A DNA stretch of 13,639 bases from an uncultured Collinsella sp. (GTDB taxonomy: Bacteria; Actinomycetota; Coriobacteriia; Coriobacteriales; Coriobacteriaceae), in NCBI GenBank assembly GCA_900757505.1, contig CAAEOE010000005.1:1-13639 (forward strand), read 5' to 3'. A program made the position numbers and the translations under genes. Below, in pieces: positions 7,128 through 13,153 of the stretch; the stretch's first letter is position 1, and every line of letters starts with the position of its first letter. The notes beneath the pieces were generated by a model, which saw only the letters and a program-made list of their open reading frames with translations, did no database searches and was not told the origin of the DNA.

Positions 7128-7145
7128 CCTGGGGAGCGGTACCAT
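7114..7145 (+). promoter_or_regulatory. Possible proximal promoter of the ROK kinase
   Basis: TTGACA (7114-7119) is a perfect -35 hexamer. The nearest -10 is TACCAT (7140-7145) at a wide spacing of 20 nt. The same TACCAT is found before ppaC. The -35 lies inside the hairpin at 7101-7123, so a repressor bound to that palindrome would block this promoter. Confidence 0.4.
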
Positions 7146-7179
7146 ACAGGCAATGTTTAAACGAGAAAGGTGGGCTCCC

Positions 7180-8133
7180 ATGGAACCTAAGCAGTACTAC
7201 ATCGGCATCGACGTTGGCGGCACTTCGGTTAAGGAAGGCCTGTTCGACGAGGACGGCAACCTGCTTGCCAAGGCCAGCGTGCCCACGCCTCCTATCGTTG
7301 ACGCCGCGGGCTTTGCCGCGGTGACCGAGGCTATCGATCAGGTGATCGCCAAGGCACAGATTCCGCGCGCCTTTGTGGCGGGCATTGGTCTGGCCGTTCC
7401 GTGCCCCATCCCGGCTTCGGGCGATGCCAAGGTCAAGGCCAACATTGCTATCAACCTGCCTGAACTGAGGATTGCCATCCAGGAGCACTGCCCCGACGCG
7501 GTCGTTAAGTACGAAAACGATGCCAACGCCGCTGCCATGGGCGAGGCCTGGCTCGGCTCTGCCAAGGGCGTACAGAACGTGGTGATGGTCACCATCGGTA
7601 CCGGCGTGGGCGGTGGCGTTATCGTTAACGGCGACGTGGTATCGGGCGTTGTGGGTGCCGGCGGCGAGATTGGCCACATGTGCCTGAACCCCGAAGAGGA
7701 GCGCACCTGCGGCTGCGGCGGCCATGGCCACCTGGAGCAGTATTCCAGCGCCACCGGTGTGGTGAGCAACTACCTTGCCGAGTGCGAGAAAGCGGGCGTC
7801 GAGCCCATCGAGCTCACCGGGCCTTCTGATTCCAAGGACGTGTTCCAAGCCTGCCGCGAGGGCGACAAGCTCGCGCTGGCAGCTGCCGATACCATGGCCG
7901 ACTATCTCGGCCGCGCCCTGGCGCTTATTGCCAACGTGGTCGATCCCGAGATGTTCCTGATCGGCGGCGGTGCTTCCGCTTCGGCCGATGTCTACCTCGA
8001 CAAGGTCCGCGAGCACTTTAAGCAGTACGCGCTCTCCGCCTCGCGCGAGACGCCCATTAAGGTCGCTTCGCTCGGCAACGACGCCGGCATCATCGGTGCC
8101 GCTTACGTAGCCCTGCGCGCCGCCGGTAAATAG
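7180..8133 (+). CDS. ROK-family sugar kinase, probable glucokinase
   Basis: A 317-residue cytoplasmic sugar kinase, most likely phosphorylating glucose with ATP. It shows the ASKHA phosphate-1 loop GIDVGGT near the start, ENDANAAA with catalytic D114, the phosphate-2 loop GTGVGGG, and GEIGH (E163, H166). The ROK zinc signature reads CGCGGHGHLE (177-186); the usual third cysteine (GC) is histidine at 184. There is no N-terminal winged helix, so it is a kinase and not a NagC/XylR-type repressor. ATG at 7180 follows AAAGGTGG by about 6 nt. It is divergent from the gntR regulator. Glucose is the best guess by family resemblance; N-acetylmannosamine, allose or fructose kinases share the fold. Confidence 0.9.
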   Translation: MEPKQYYIGIDVGGTSVKEGLFDEDGNLLAKASVPTPPIVDAAGFAAVTEAIDQVIAKAQIPRAFVAGIGLAVPCPIPASGDAKVKANIAINLPELRIAIQEHCPDAVVKYENDANAAAMGEAWLGSAKGVQNVVMVTIGTGVGGGVIVNGDVVSGVVGAGGEIGHMCLNPEEERTCGCGGHGHLEQYSSATGVVSNYLAECEKAGVEPIELTGPSDSKDVFQACREGDKLALAAADTMADYLGRALALIANVVDPEMFLIGGGASASADVYLDKVREHFKQYALSASRETPIKVASLGNDAGIIGAAYVALRAAGK

Positions 8134-8140
8134 CTGGTGC

Positions 8141-8200
8141 GGGGGCAGGTGGTGAAAGGGGGACAGGCTTCGTCCCTGACCTCGCCTCAGCGCTTGCCCC
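8141..8200 (+). other. Hairpin region after the ROK kinase
   Basis: GGGGAC (8159-8164) pairs with GTCCCT (8172-8177), and outer GGGGCA (8142-8147) with TGCCCC (8195-8200). There is no T-run, so intrinsic termination is doubtful. The GGGGGACAGG core resembles elements near 7101 and 9287. Confidence 0.35.
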
Positions 8201-8248
8201 AAATTGTGCCGCGACCCTTCCGTCTCATAAGGTTCGGCGTCAGCGTGC

Positions 8249-8254
8249 TACCAT
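8249..8254 (+). promoter_or_regulatory. Possible -10 box of ppaC
   Basis: TACCAT lies 38 nt before the ppaC start, matching the box seen before the kinase. No convincing -35 is seen at the normal distance. Confidence 0.3.
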
Positions 8255-8292
8255 AGCTACGTCCAAGTACACATATCAAGTGGAGGATATCC

Positions 8293-9216
8293 ATGGCAAA
8301 CGTTCTTGTCTTTGGTCACCAGAACCCCGATAACGACGCCATCATGAGCGCCGTCGTCCTGTCCCAGCTGCTCAACCAGGTTGAGTATGCCGGCAACACC
8401 TACGAGGCCTGCGCCCTTGGTCAGCTTCCGGCCGAGTCCGCCAAGCTGCTCGCCGACGCCGGCATTGCCGAGCCCCGCGTGATCGAGTCCGTCGAGGCCG
8501 GTCAGCTCGTCGTCCTCACCGACCACAACGAGTCCGCCCAGTCCGTCGCCGGCCTTAAGGACGCCACGGTCTTTGGCGTTGTCGACCATCACCGCATCGG
8601 CGACTTCGAGACTGCCGGTCCGCTGCACTACATCTGCCTGCCCTGGGGCTCCAGCTGCACCATCGTCACCAAGCTCGCCGGCGTGCTCGGCGTTGAGCTT
8701 TCCGACGTTCAGGCCAAGCTGCTGCTCTCGGCCATGATGACCGACACGCTCATGCTTAAGAGCCCCACCACCACCGATGTCGACCGCGCCGTCGCCGCCA
8801 AGCTTGGCGAGCAGGTGGGCGTCGACCCGGTCAAGTTTGGCATGGAGGTCTTCCTCACCCGTCCGTCCGGCTCCTTCACCGCAGCCGAGATGGTCGGCAA
8901 CGACATCAAGATGTTCGAGCCCGCCGGCAAGAAGCTGCTCATCGGCCAGTACGAGACTGTCGACAAGAGCCGTGCGCTTGGCATGATTGACGAGATCCGC
9001 GAGGCCATGCGCGCCTACGCCGCCGAGAAGGGCGCCGACGGCATCGTCCTGTGCATCACCGACATCATGGAGGAGGGCTCGCAGGTCCTGCTCGAGGGCG
9101 AGACCGAGGCTGCTCAGAAGGGCCTGGGTATTGCCGACGAGCACGACGGCGTTTGGATGCCGGGCGTCCTTTCCCGCAAGAAGCAGGTCGCTGCCCCCAT
9201 TATGGCCGCCTGCTAG
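8293..9216 (+). CDS. ppaC: Manganese-dependent inorganic pyrophosphatase (family II)
   Basis: A cytoplasmic DHH-superfamily enzyme splitting pyrophosphate into two phosphates, which pulls nucleotide, DNA and protein synthesis forward. All metal ligands of the family are in place: FGHQNPDND (H9, D13, D15), TDHN (D77), DHH (98-100, with H99) and MMTDT (D151). The DHHA2 domain ends with the substrate-binding SRKKQ (294-298). Length is 307 residues, as expected (about 309 in Bacillus and streptococci). No CBS domains are inserted, so it is the simple, non-nucleotide-regulated form. ATG at 8293 follows GGAGG by 6 nt. A strong terminator comes 17 nt after the stop, so it is its own unit. Confidence 0.96.
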   Translation: MANVLVFGHQNPDNDAIMSAVVLSQLLNQVEYAGNTYEACALGQLPAESAKLLADAGIAEPRVIESVEAGQLVVLTDHNESAQSVAGLKDATVFGVVDHHRIGDFETAGPLHYICLPWGSSCTIVTKLAGVLGVELSDVQAKLLLSAMMTDTLMLKSPTTTDVDRAVAAKLGEQVGVDPVKFGMEVFLTRPSGSFTAAEMVGNDIKMFEPAGKKLLIGQYETVDKSRALGMIDEIREAMRAYAAEKGADGIVLCITDIMEEGSQVLLEGETEAAQKGLGIADEHDGVWMPGVLSRKKQVAAPIMAAC

Positions 9217-9232
9217 GTTTTGCAACCTGCTC

Positions 9233-9272
9233 ACGACCGGACCGCGGACGCCCCGCGCTCCGGTCGTTTTTT
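9233..9272 (+). terminator. Intrinsic terminator of ppaC
   Basis: ACGACCGGA (9233-9241) and TCCGGTCGT (9259-9267) form a perfect 9-bp stem, with further GC pairing inside the loop, followed by a run of six T (9267-9272). Confidence 0.92.
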
Positions 9273-9278
9273 GTGCGC

Positions 9279-9465
9279 GGGACCGCGTCCCCTATTGGAC
9301 AGGGGCGCTCGCACCGTTGAGCAAATAATGTTCAACCTGTGGTTCCGCTTTTCGGCCGCGCTTGCGCGTTTGTCGCGCAAGGTAGGCTAGATGCAAGCGT
9401 AATACGTTGGAGCGCGGCGCCGCCATTTGGGCGGGCCGTGCTTTTTTAAGACGGGAACCTTCCCG
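9279..9465 (+). promoter_or_regulatory. Structured nhaA leader, candidate riboswitch or attenuator
   Basis: Several helices can form. GGGAC/GTCCC occupies 9279-9291. CTTGCGCG (9361-9368) pairs with CGCGCAAG (9374-9381), a perfect 8 bp with a 5-nt loop. Two alternatives exclude others: CGCTTGC (9359-9365) with GCAAGCG (9393-9399), and GCCGCGC (9355-9361) with GCGCGGC (9412-9418), the latter taking the left arm of the downstream terminator. CGGGA/TCCCG (9452-9456, 9461-9465) sits next to the ribosome binding site. Li+ (nhaA-I, nhaA-II) and Na+ riboswitch classes are known upstream of such transporters; I could not match this leader to any of their consensus structures by eye. No convincing promoter was found within it. 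Confidence 0.55.
9412..9447 (+). terminator. Intrinsic terminator inside the nhaA leader
   Basis: The left arm 9412-9424 pairs with 9430-9441 through 12 base pairs (one G-T, one bulged G at 9419) around the loop ATTTG. Six T (9442-9447) follow immediately. It ends 33 nt before the nhaA start. ppaC is already terminated at 9272, so this one most simply controls read-through into nhaA. Confidence 0.8.
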
Positions 9466-9480
9466 CGAAAGGAGCCGCCC

Positions 9481-10839
9481 ATGGCAGCAACCGAGCAGCT
9501 GTTCAACACCCGTGAGCGCAAGCGTTTTGAGCGTCACGACATTTGGGAGCGCATTGCCGAGAACGGCACGATTTCCGCCGCCGTCATGGTGATCGCCGCC
9601 ATCGCCGCCGTCATCTGTGCCAACACCGATGCCTACGAGGCCATTCATCACTTTTTGGAGACCCCGCTGTATGTGGGTCTGGGCAACCTTACGGCCGGTC
9701 TCACCGTTGAGCTTTTCGTCAACGACTTCCTCATGGCGATCTTCTTTTTGCTGGTGGGCATCGAGCTCAAGTATGAGATGACGGTTGGCGAGCTCAAAAA
9801 CCCGCGTCAGGCCATGCTTCCCATGCTGGCAGCCGTGGGCGGCGTCGTCGTTCCCGCCTGCATCTACCTGATCTTTAACCATGCCGGCGCCCGCAACGGT
9901 TGGGCTATCCCCATGGCAACCGATATTGCCTTTGCGCTGGGCGTGCTGTCGCTTTTGGGCAACCGCGTGCCCAACGGCGTGCGCGTGTTCTTCTCGACGC
10001 TCGCCATCGCCGACGACCTCATCTCCATCGCCGCCATCGCCATCTTCTACGGTCAGAGCCCCAATCCGTTTTGGTTGGGCGCCGCCGCGCTTGTGACCTG
10101 CGCGCTCGTGTGGCTCAACAAGACGCAGCATTACCGTCTTGCCCCGTACTCGGTACTGGGTCTGCTGTTGTGGTTCTGTATGTTCAAGAGCGGCGTACAT
10201 GCCACGCTTGCTGGCGTCATCTTGGCCTTTACCATCCCGGCCAAGTGCGGCGTCAAGCTCGATAGCCTTACCGATTGGCTGGGAGAGTGCCTGCCACTGC
10301 TCGACGACCGCTACGACGACGAGGCACACATCCTGGGCCAACACGACTTTACTGTCTCGACCACCAAGGTCGAGCGCGTCATGCACCGCGTGACCCCGCC
10401 GCTCATTCGCATGGAGCGCCTGATCTCCACGCCGGTCAACTTTGTGATCCTGCCGATCTTTGCGTTTGTCAACGCGCAGGTTCGCCTGGTGGGTGTGGAC
10501 ATGAGCACGCTGCTTACCGACCCGGTGACGCTTGGCGTGTACTTTGGCATGCTGCTGGGCAAGCCGATCGGAATCTTTGGCATGACGTTTGCCCTGGTTA
10601 AGCTCAAGATTTCTGAGCTGCCGCACAATGTCAACTGGCATATGATTGCCGGTGTGGGCATTCTGGGCGGTATCGGCTTTACCATGTCGATCCTCATCAG
10701 CGGCCTCGCCTTCCCGACGGCCCAGTTTGAGGTTCTGGCTGCCAAGGCCGCTATTCTCGCCGGCTCTGTCACCGCGGCCGTGCTCGGCATGATCTACATG
10801 AGCGTGATCTGCAAACACCCCGCGCCCAAGGGCGAGTAA
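9481..10839 (+). CDS. nhaA: Na+/H+ antiporter NhaA
   Basis: A membrane antiporter that expels sodium (or lithium) in exchange for protons, for pH and salt homeostasis. Key elements match E. coli NhaA: ATDIAFALG (D148, equivalent to D133), LAIADDLISI with the ion-binding pair D178-D179 (D163-D164), GKPIGI with K361 (K300), and GIGFTMSILI. Hydrophobic segments fill most of the protein. At 452 residues it is longer than the 388 of E. coli; the extra includes an N-terminal cytoplasmic stretch and a charged loop (about 257-310, with DDRYDDE) between the two halves. ATG at 9481 follows AAAGGAG by 6 nt; 18 further in-frame codons upstream would run through the leader hairpins. Expression is probably governed by the leader terminator. 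Confidence 0.95.
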   Translation: MAATEQLFNTRERKRFERHDIWERIAENGTISAAVMVIAAIAAVICANTDAYEAIHHFLETPLYVGLGNLTAGLTVELFVNDFLMAIFFLLVGIELKYEMTVGELKNPRQAMLPMLAAVGGVVVPACIYLIFNHAGARNGWAIPMATDIAFALGVLSLLGNRVPNGVRVFFSTLAIADDLISIAAIAIFYGQSPNPFWLGAAALVTCALVWLNKTQHYRLAPYSVLGLLLWFCMFKSGVHATLAGVILAFTIPAKCGVKLDSLTDWLGECLPLLDDRYDDEAHILGQHDFTVSTTKVERVMHRVTPPLIRMERLISTPVNFVILPIFAFVNAQVRLVGVDMSTLLTDPVTLGVYFGMLLGKPIGIFGMTFALVKLKISELPHNVNWHMIAGVGILGGIGFTMSILISGLAFPTAQFEVLAAKAAILAGSVTAAVLGMIYMSVICKHPAPKGE

Positions 10840-10856
10840 AAGCACATATAAGTTTG

Positions 10857-10894
10857 AAAACGCCGCCTGTGAACACCATCACAGGCGGCGTTTT
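10857..10894. terminator. Perfect bidirectional terminator after nhaA
   Basis: The 16-nt arms 10857-10872 and 10879-10894 match perfectly (AAAACGCCGCCTGTGA and its complement) around the 6-nt loop ACACCA. A and T runs flank the stem on both strands, fitting the convergent nhaA and the small gene at 10926. Confidence 0.93.
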
Positions 10895-10922
10895 AGTCAT
10901 TGGGGACGTTCTTAAATGACTA
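10894..10922. repeat. Short inverted repeat with GGGGACG core
   Basis: TAGTCATT (10894-10901) and AATGACTA (10915-10922) are a perfect 8-bp inverted repeat around GGGGACGTTCTTA. It adjoins the terminator. The GGGGAC core also occurs in the palindromes near 8159 and, on the minus strand, near 7109 and 9292, so it may be a fragment of a dispersed intergenic repeat. Confidence 0.45.
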
Positions 10923-10925
10923 GGT

Positions 10926-11180
10926 TTATTCCACCGTTCCGTAGACGGCGCCCCAGCCGTGGGCGGCCAAGGCGGAGTTGAGCTGGTCGCAAAGTGACTG
11001 GCGATCGTAATAGCCGGGCGGCAGCAGGTTGACGATTTCCATGAGATCGGGCGCCAGGTCCAAGATTTCGGCCTGTACGATCAAATCGAGGCGGTCGATG
11101 GCGTGGCGGTCGTAAAACAGTCCGTCGACCAGGCGCTGCAGGTCGCCGAATTCCTCGGCCTGAAACGATCCGTACTCCAT
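10926..11180 (-). CDS. Small acidic protein of unknown function (84 residues)
   Basis: I do not recognise this family. The ATG at 11178-11180 follows AAGGAGG by 4 nt (CACT), a strong signal that fixes the start over a longer in-frame ATG 17 codons upstream. The protein is acidic and soluble, with no signal peptide or membrane segment. It appears mostly helical with regular leucines and isoleucines (QRLVDGLFYDRHAIDRL, IVQAEILDLAPDLMEIVN), then a turn LPPGYYDR and a second helical part ending GAVYGTVE. It is a lone gene, convergent with nhaA and divergent from the aminotransferase. The size and surface suggest a small adaptor or binding protein, but nothing identifies a partner. Confidence 0.75.
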   Translation of the reverse strand: MEYGSFQAEEFGDLQRLVDGLFYDRHAIDRLDLIVQAEILDLAPDLMEIVNLLPPGYYDRQSLCDQLNSALAAHGWGAVYGTVE

Positions 11181-11282
11181 AGTGCCTCCTTGGGCGCCCC
11201 ACGCCGGCATGCGCGGCGATTCGTAATTCATTGCGATGAACTTAATCTATCACGGCTTCATAACGTTGCGGCGGTGGCGGTC

Positions 11283-11288
11283 TATACT
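11283..11288 (+). promoter_or_regulatory. -10 box of the aminotransferase
   Basis: TATACT lies 41 nt before the start codon, identical to the boxes before pcrA and the Tat gene. Upstream at normal spacing only a weak -35 is seen (ATAACG, 11260-11265). Confidence 0.5.
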
Positions 11289-11329
11289 TAGACAAACTGC
11301 AACGTACCGCTTCGCGAAAGGCCGCACCC

Positions 11330-12634
11330 ATGCAGACGATCTACCAGAAGATGGAAACCACCGAACTCGATGCCGCCATCGAGGCGCTCAAAGCCGAGGT
11401 CGCTGAGGTCAAGGCCAAGGGCCTGGCGCTTGACATGGCCCGCGGCAAGCCGTCGCCCGCCCAGGTGGACATCTCGCGCCCCATGCTCGATATCCTCAAT
11501 GCCGACGCCGATCTGCACGACGGCAACGTCGATTGTTCCAACTACGGCTGCTTTGAGGGCATTCCCTCGGCACGCAAGCTGGCGGGGGAGTTTCTGGGCT
11601 GCCCCGCCGAGCAGACGCTTGTGCTGGGTTCGTCGAGCCTTTTGATCGAGCATGACATCGCCGGCATGTTCTGGCGCTGTGGCTCGTGCGGCAGCGAGCC
11701 CTGGGACGCCTACGAGGCCGCGCACGACGGCAAGAAGGTCAAGTTCCTGTGCCCCGTTCCCGGCTACGATCGCCACTTTGGCATCACCGCCGACTTGGGT
11801 ATCGAGAACGTCCCCGTCGCGATGACCGACAACGGCCCCGACATGGACGAGGTCGAGCGCCTCGTTGCCGCCGACGATTCCATCAAGGGTATCTGGTGCG
11901 TGCCCAAGTATTCCAACCCCACGGGCATCACCTTTAGCGAGGACACCGTGCGCCGCCTGGTTGAGATGCCCACGGCCGCGCCCGATTTCCGCATCTTCTG
12001 GGACAACGCCTACTGCGTGCACGACCTGTACGACGAGACCGACGAGCTCGCAAACATCTTTGACCTCGCTCGCGCGGCGGGCACCGAGGATCGCGTGGTG
12101 GCCTTTGCCTCGACGTCCAAGATCACCTTCCCGGGCGCCGGCATCGGCTTTATCGGTGCGAGCCCCGCGGTTATCGCCGAGTTCTCCAAGCGCCTGAAGG
12201 CCGGCCTCATCAGCGCCGACAAGCTCAACCAGCTGCGTCACGTGCGCTTCCTTCCCACCATCGAGGCGGTCAAGGAGCACATGAAAAAGCACGCCGAGTT
12301 CCTGCGTCCGCGCTTTGAGGCCGTCGAGCGCAAACTCACCGAGGGCCTGGGCGACACGGGTTGCGCCACCTGGACGCATCCCCGCGGCGGCTACTTTGTG
12401 AGCTTCGATGGCCCCGAGGGCTCGGCCCAGAAGGTCGCCGCGCTTTGCGCCGACTTGGGCGTCAAGCTCACACCGGCCGGTGCTACCTGGCCCTATGGCA
12501 AGGACCCGCGCGACACCAACATCCGCATCGCGCCGAGCTATCCCACGGTCGAGGACCTGGAGGCTGCGCTCGATGTGCTGGTGCTGGCCGTTAAGCTTGT
12601 CGCTGCCGAGCTTGCGCGTGCCGAGTGCGCCTAA
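11330..12634 (+). CDS. PLP-dependent aspartate aminotransferase (subgroup Ic)
   Basis: A cytoplasmic fold-type I aminotransferase, 434 residues. It most resembles the subgroup Ic aspartate aminotransferases typified by Corynebacterium AspT, which convert aspartate and 2-oxoglutarate to oxaloacetate and glutamate. Landmarks are DMARGKPSP (N-terminal substrate region), YGCFEGIPSAR, YSNPTG, WDNAYCVHDL (cofactor aspartate and tyrosine), STSKITFPGAG with the Schiff-base lysine K264, and RIAPSYP with the carboxylate-binding arginine. ATG at 11330 has GAAAGG about 8 nt upstream. The STAS gene starts 51 nt after its stop with no terminator between, so the two may share a transcript. Substrate choice is inferred from subgroup resemblance; alanine or other amino acids remain possible. 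Confidence 0.9.
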   Translation: MQTIYQKMETTELDAAIEALKAEVAEVKAKGLALDMARGKPSPAQVDISRPMLDILNADADLHDGNVDCSNYGCFEGIPSARKLAGEFLGCPAEQTLVLGSSSLLIEHDIAGMFWRCGSCGSEPWDAYEAAHDGKKVKFLCPVPGYDRHFGITADLGIENVPVAMTDNGPDMDEVERLVAADDSIKGIWCVPKYSNPTGITFSEDTVRRLVEMPTAAPDFRIFWDNAYCVHDLYDETDELANIFDLARAAGTEDRVVAFASTSKITFPGAGIGFIGASPAVIAEFSKRLKAGLISADKLNQLRHVRFLPTIEAVKEHMKKHAEFLRPRFEAVERKLTEGLGDTGCATWTHPRGGYFVSFDGPEGSAQKVAALCADLGVKLTPAGATWPYGKDPRDTNIRIAPSYPTVEDLEAALDVLVLAVKLVAAELARAECA

Positions 12635-12685
12635 CGCGCGGCTTCCCGTACTATCCGCACTTTCGATACGTAAAGGAGCGTATAC

Positions 12686-13000
12686 ATGGATTTGGGTATT
12701 TCCACCAACCCCACGCCAGAGCTCTACACCATTAAGGTCACCGGCGAGATTGATATTTCTAACGCCGATAGCCTGCGCAATGCCATCGACCTGGCGCTCG
12801 AGCAGCCCACTGAGGCCGTTGAGCTCGATTTTGCCCAGGTGAGCTACATCGATTCGACGGGCATTGGCGTGCTCGTGGGCGCCGTGCACCACGCGGTCGA
12901 CCACGGTAAGCGCTTTAGCTGCACCAATGTGCAGCCTCCGGTGATGCGCGTGGTTCAGCTGTTGGGTGTCGACCAGGAGATTTCGATCACCGCTGCATAA
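12686..13000 (+). CDS. STAS-domain anti-sigma factor antagonist
   Basis: A 104-residue single STAS domain like SpoIIAA/RsbV. In that family the unphosphorylated form binds an anti-sigma kinase and frees the sigma factor; phosphorylation of one serine inactivates it. The site is intact: VSYIDSTGIGVLVG, with S57 as the expected phosphoserine. The GEIDISNADSLRNAI strand-helix at the start is also typical. ATG at 12686 follows AAAGGAG by 7 nt. No RsbW/SpoIIAB-type kinase, sigma factor or PP2C phosphatase gene lies in the window, so its partners must be elsewhere. It follows the aminotransferase by 51 nt and may be co-transcribed with it. Confidence 0.92.
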   Translation: MDLGISTNPTPELYTIKVTGEIDISNADSLRNAIDLALEQPTEAVELDFAQVSYIDSTGIGVLVGAVHHAVDHGKRFSCTNVQPPVMRVVQLLGVDQEISITAA

Positions 13001-13005
13001 TCTTG

Positions 13006-13040
13006 GCCCCCAAAAGGGCGTGCCGTTTGGCATATGTTTG
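13006..13040 (+). terminator. Weak terminator-like hairpins after the STAS gene
   Basis: GCCC/GGGC (13006-13009, 13016-13019) and TGCC/GGCA (13021-13024, 13029-13032) are two small stems followed by the loosely T-rich TATGTTTG. Neither is strong. Confidence 0.3.
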
Positions 13041-13044
13041 TGAT

Positions 13045-13078
13045 GCGCTCGGACGTTTTGGCGTCCGGGCGCTATACT
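13045..13078 (+). promoter_or_regulatory. Promoter of the Tat gene overlapped by an 11-bp palindrome
   Basis: TATACT (13073-13078) is the -10 box. Directly before it GCGCTCGGACG (13045-13055) and CGTCCGGGCGC (13062-13072) form an 11-bp inverted repeat with one T-G pair and a 6-nt spacer. The -35 position (13050-13055) lies inside the left arm. No T-run follows, so it is not a terminator of the STAS gene; an operator is the better reading. Confidence 0.45.
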
Positions 13079-13121
13079 TGACCGAATGAATAGACGAGTT
13101 CCGGCCGAATGGCGCGGTGCG

Positions 13122-13141
13122 GGCTCGACTCACATCGAGCC
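13122..13141 (+). promoter_or_regulatory. Hairpin next to the Tat gene ribosome binding site
   Basis: GGCTCGA (13122-13128) and TCGAGCC (13135-13141) form a perfect 7-bp stem with loop CTCACA. It ends 2 nt before GGAGG (13144-13148), so it could affect ribosome access or mRNA stability. Confidence 0.4.
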
Positions 13142-13153
13142 TTGGAGGTATGT

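Noticed and set aside
6955..8202. Minus-strand open frame of 415 codons opposite the ROK kinase
   Set aside because: It is a composition-driven shadow; the opposite strand has the full ROK motif set.
9292..10845. Minus-strand open frame of 517 codons opposite nhaA
   Set aside because: It is a high-GC shadow of nhaA: His/Asp/Gly-rich with no recognisable domain, while the + strand frame has all NhaA motifs and a good ribosome binding site.
11288..13033. Minus-strand open frame of 581 codons opposite the aminotransferase and STAS genes
   Set aside because: It spans two well-supported genes and their spacer, shows shadow-like composition, and lacks any family motif.
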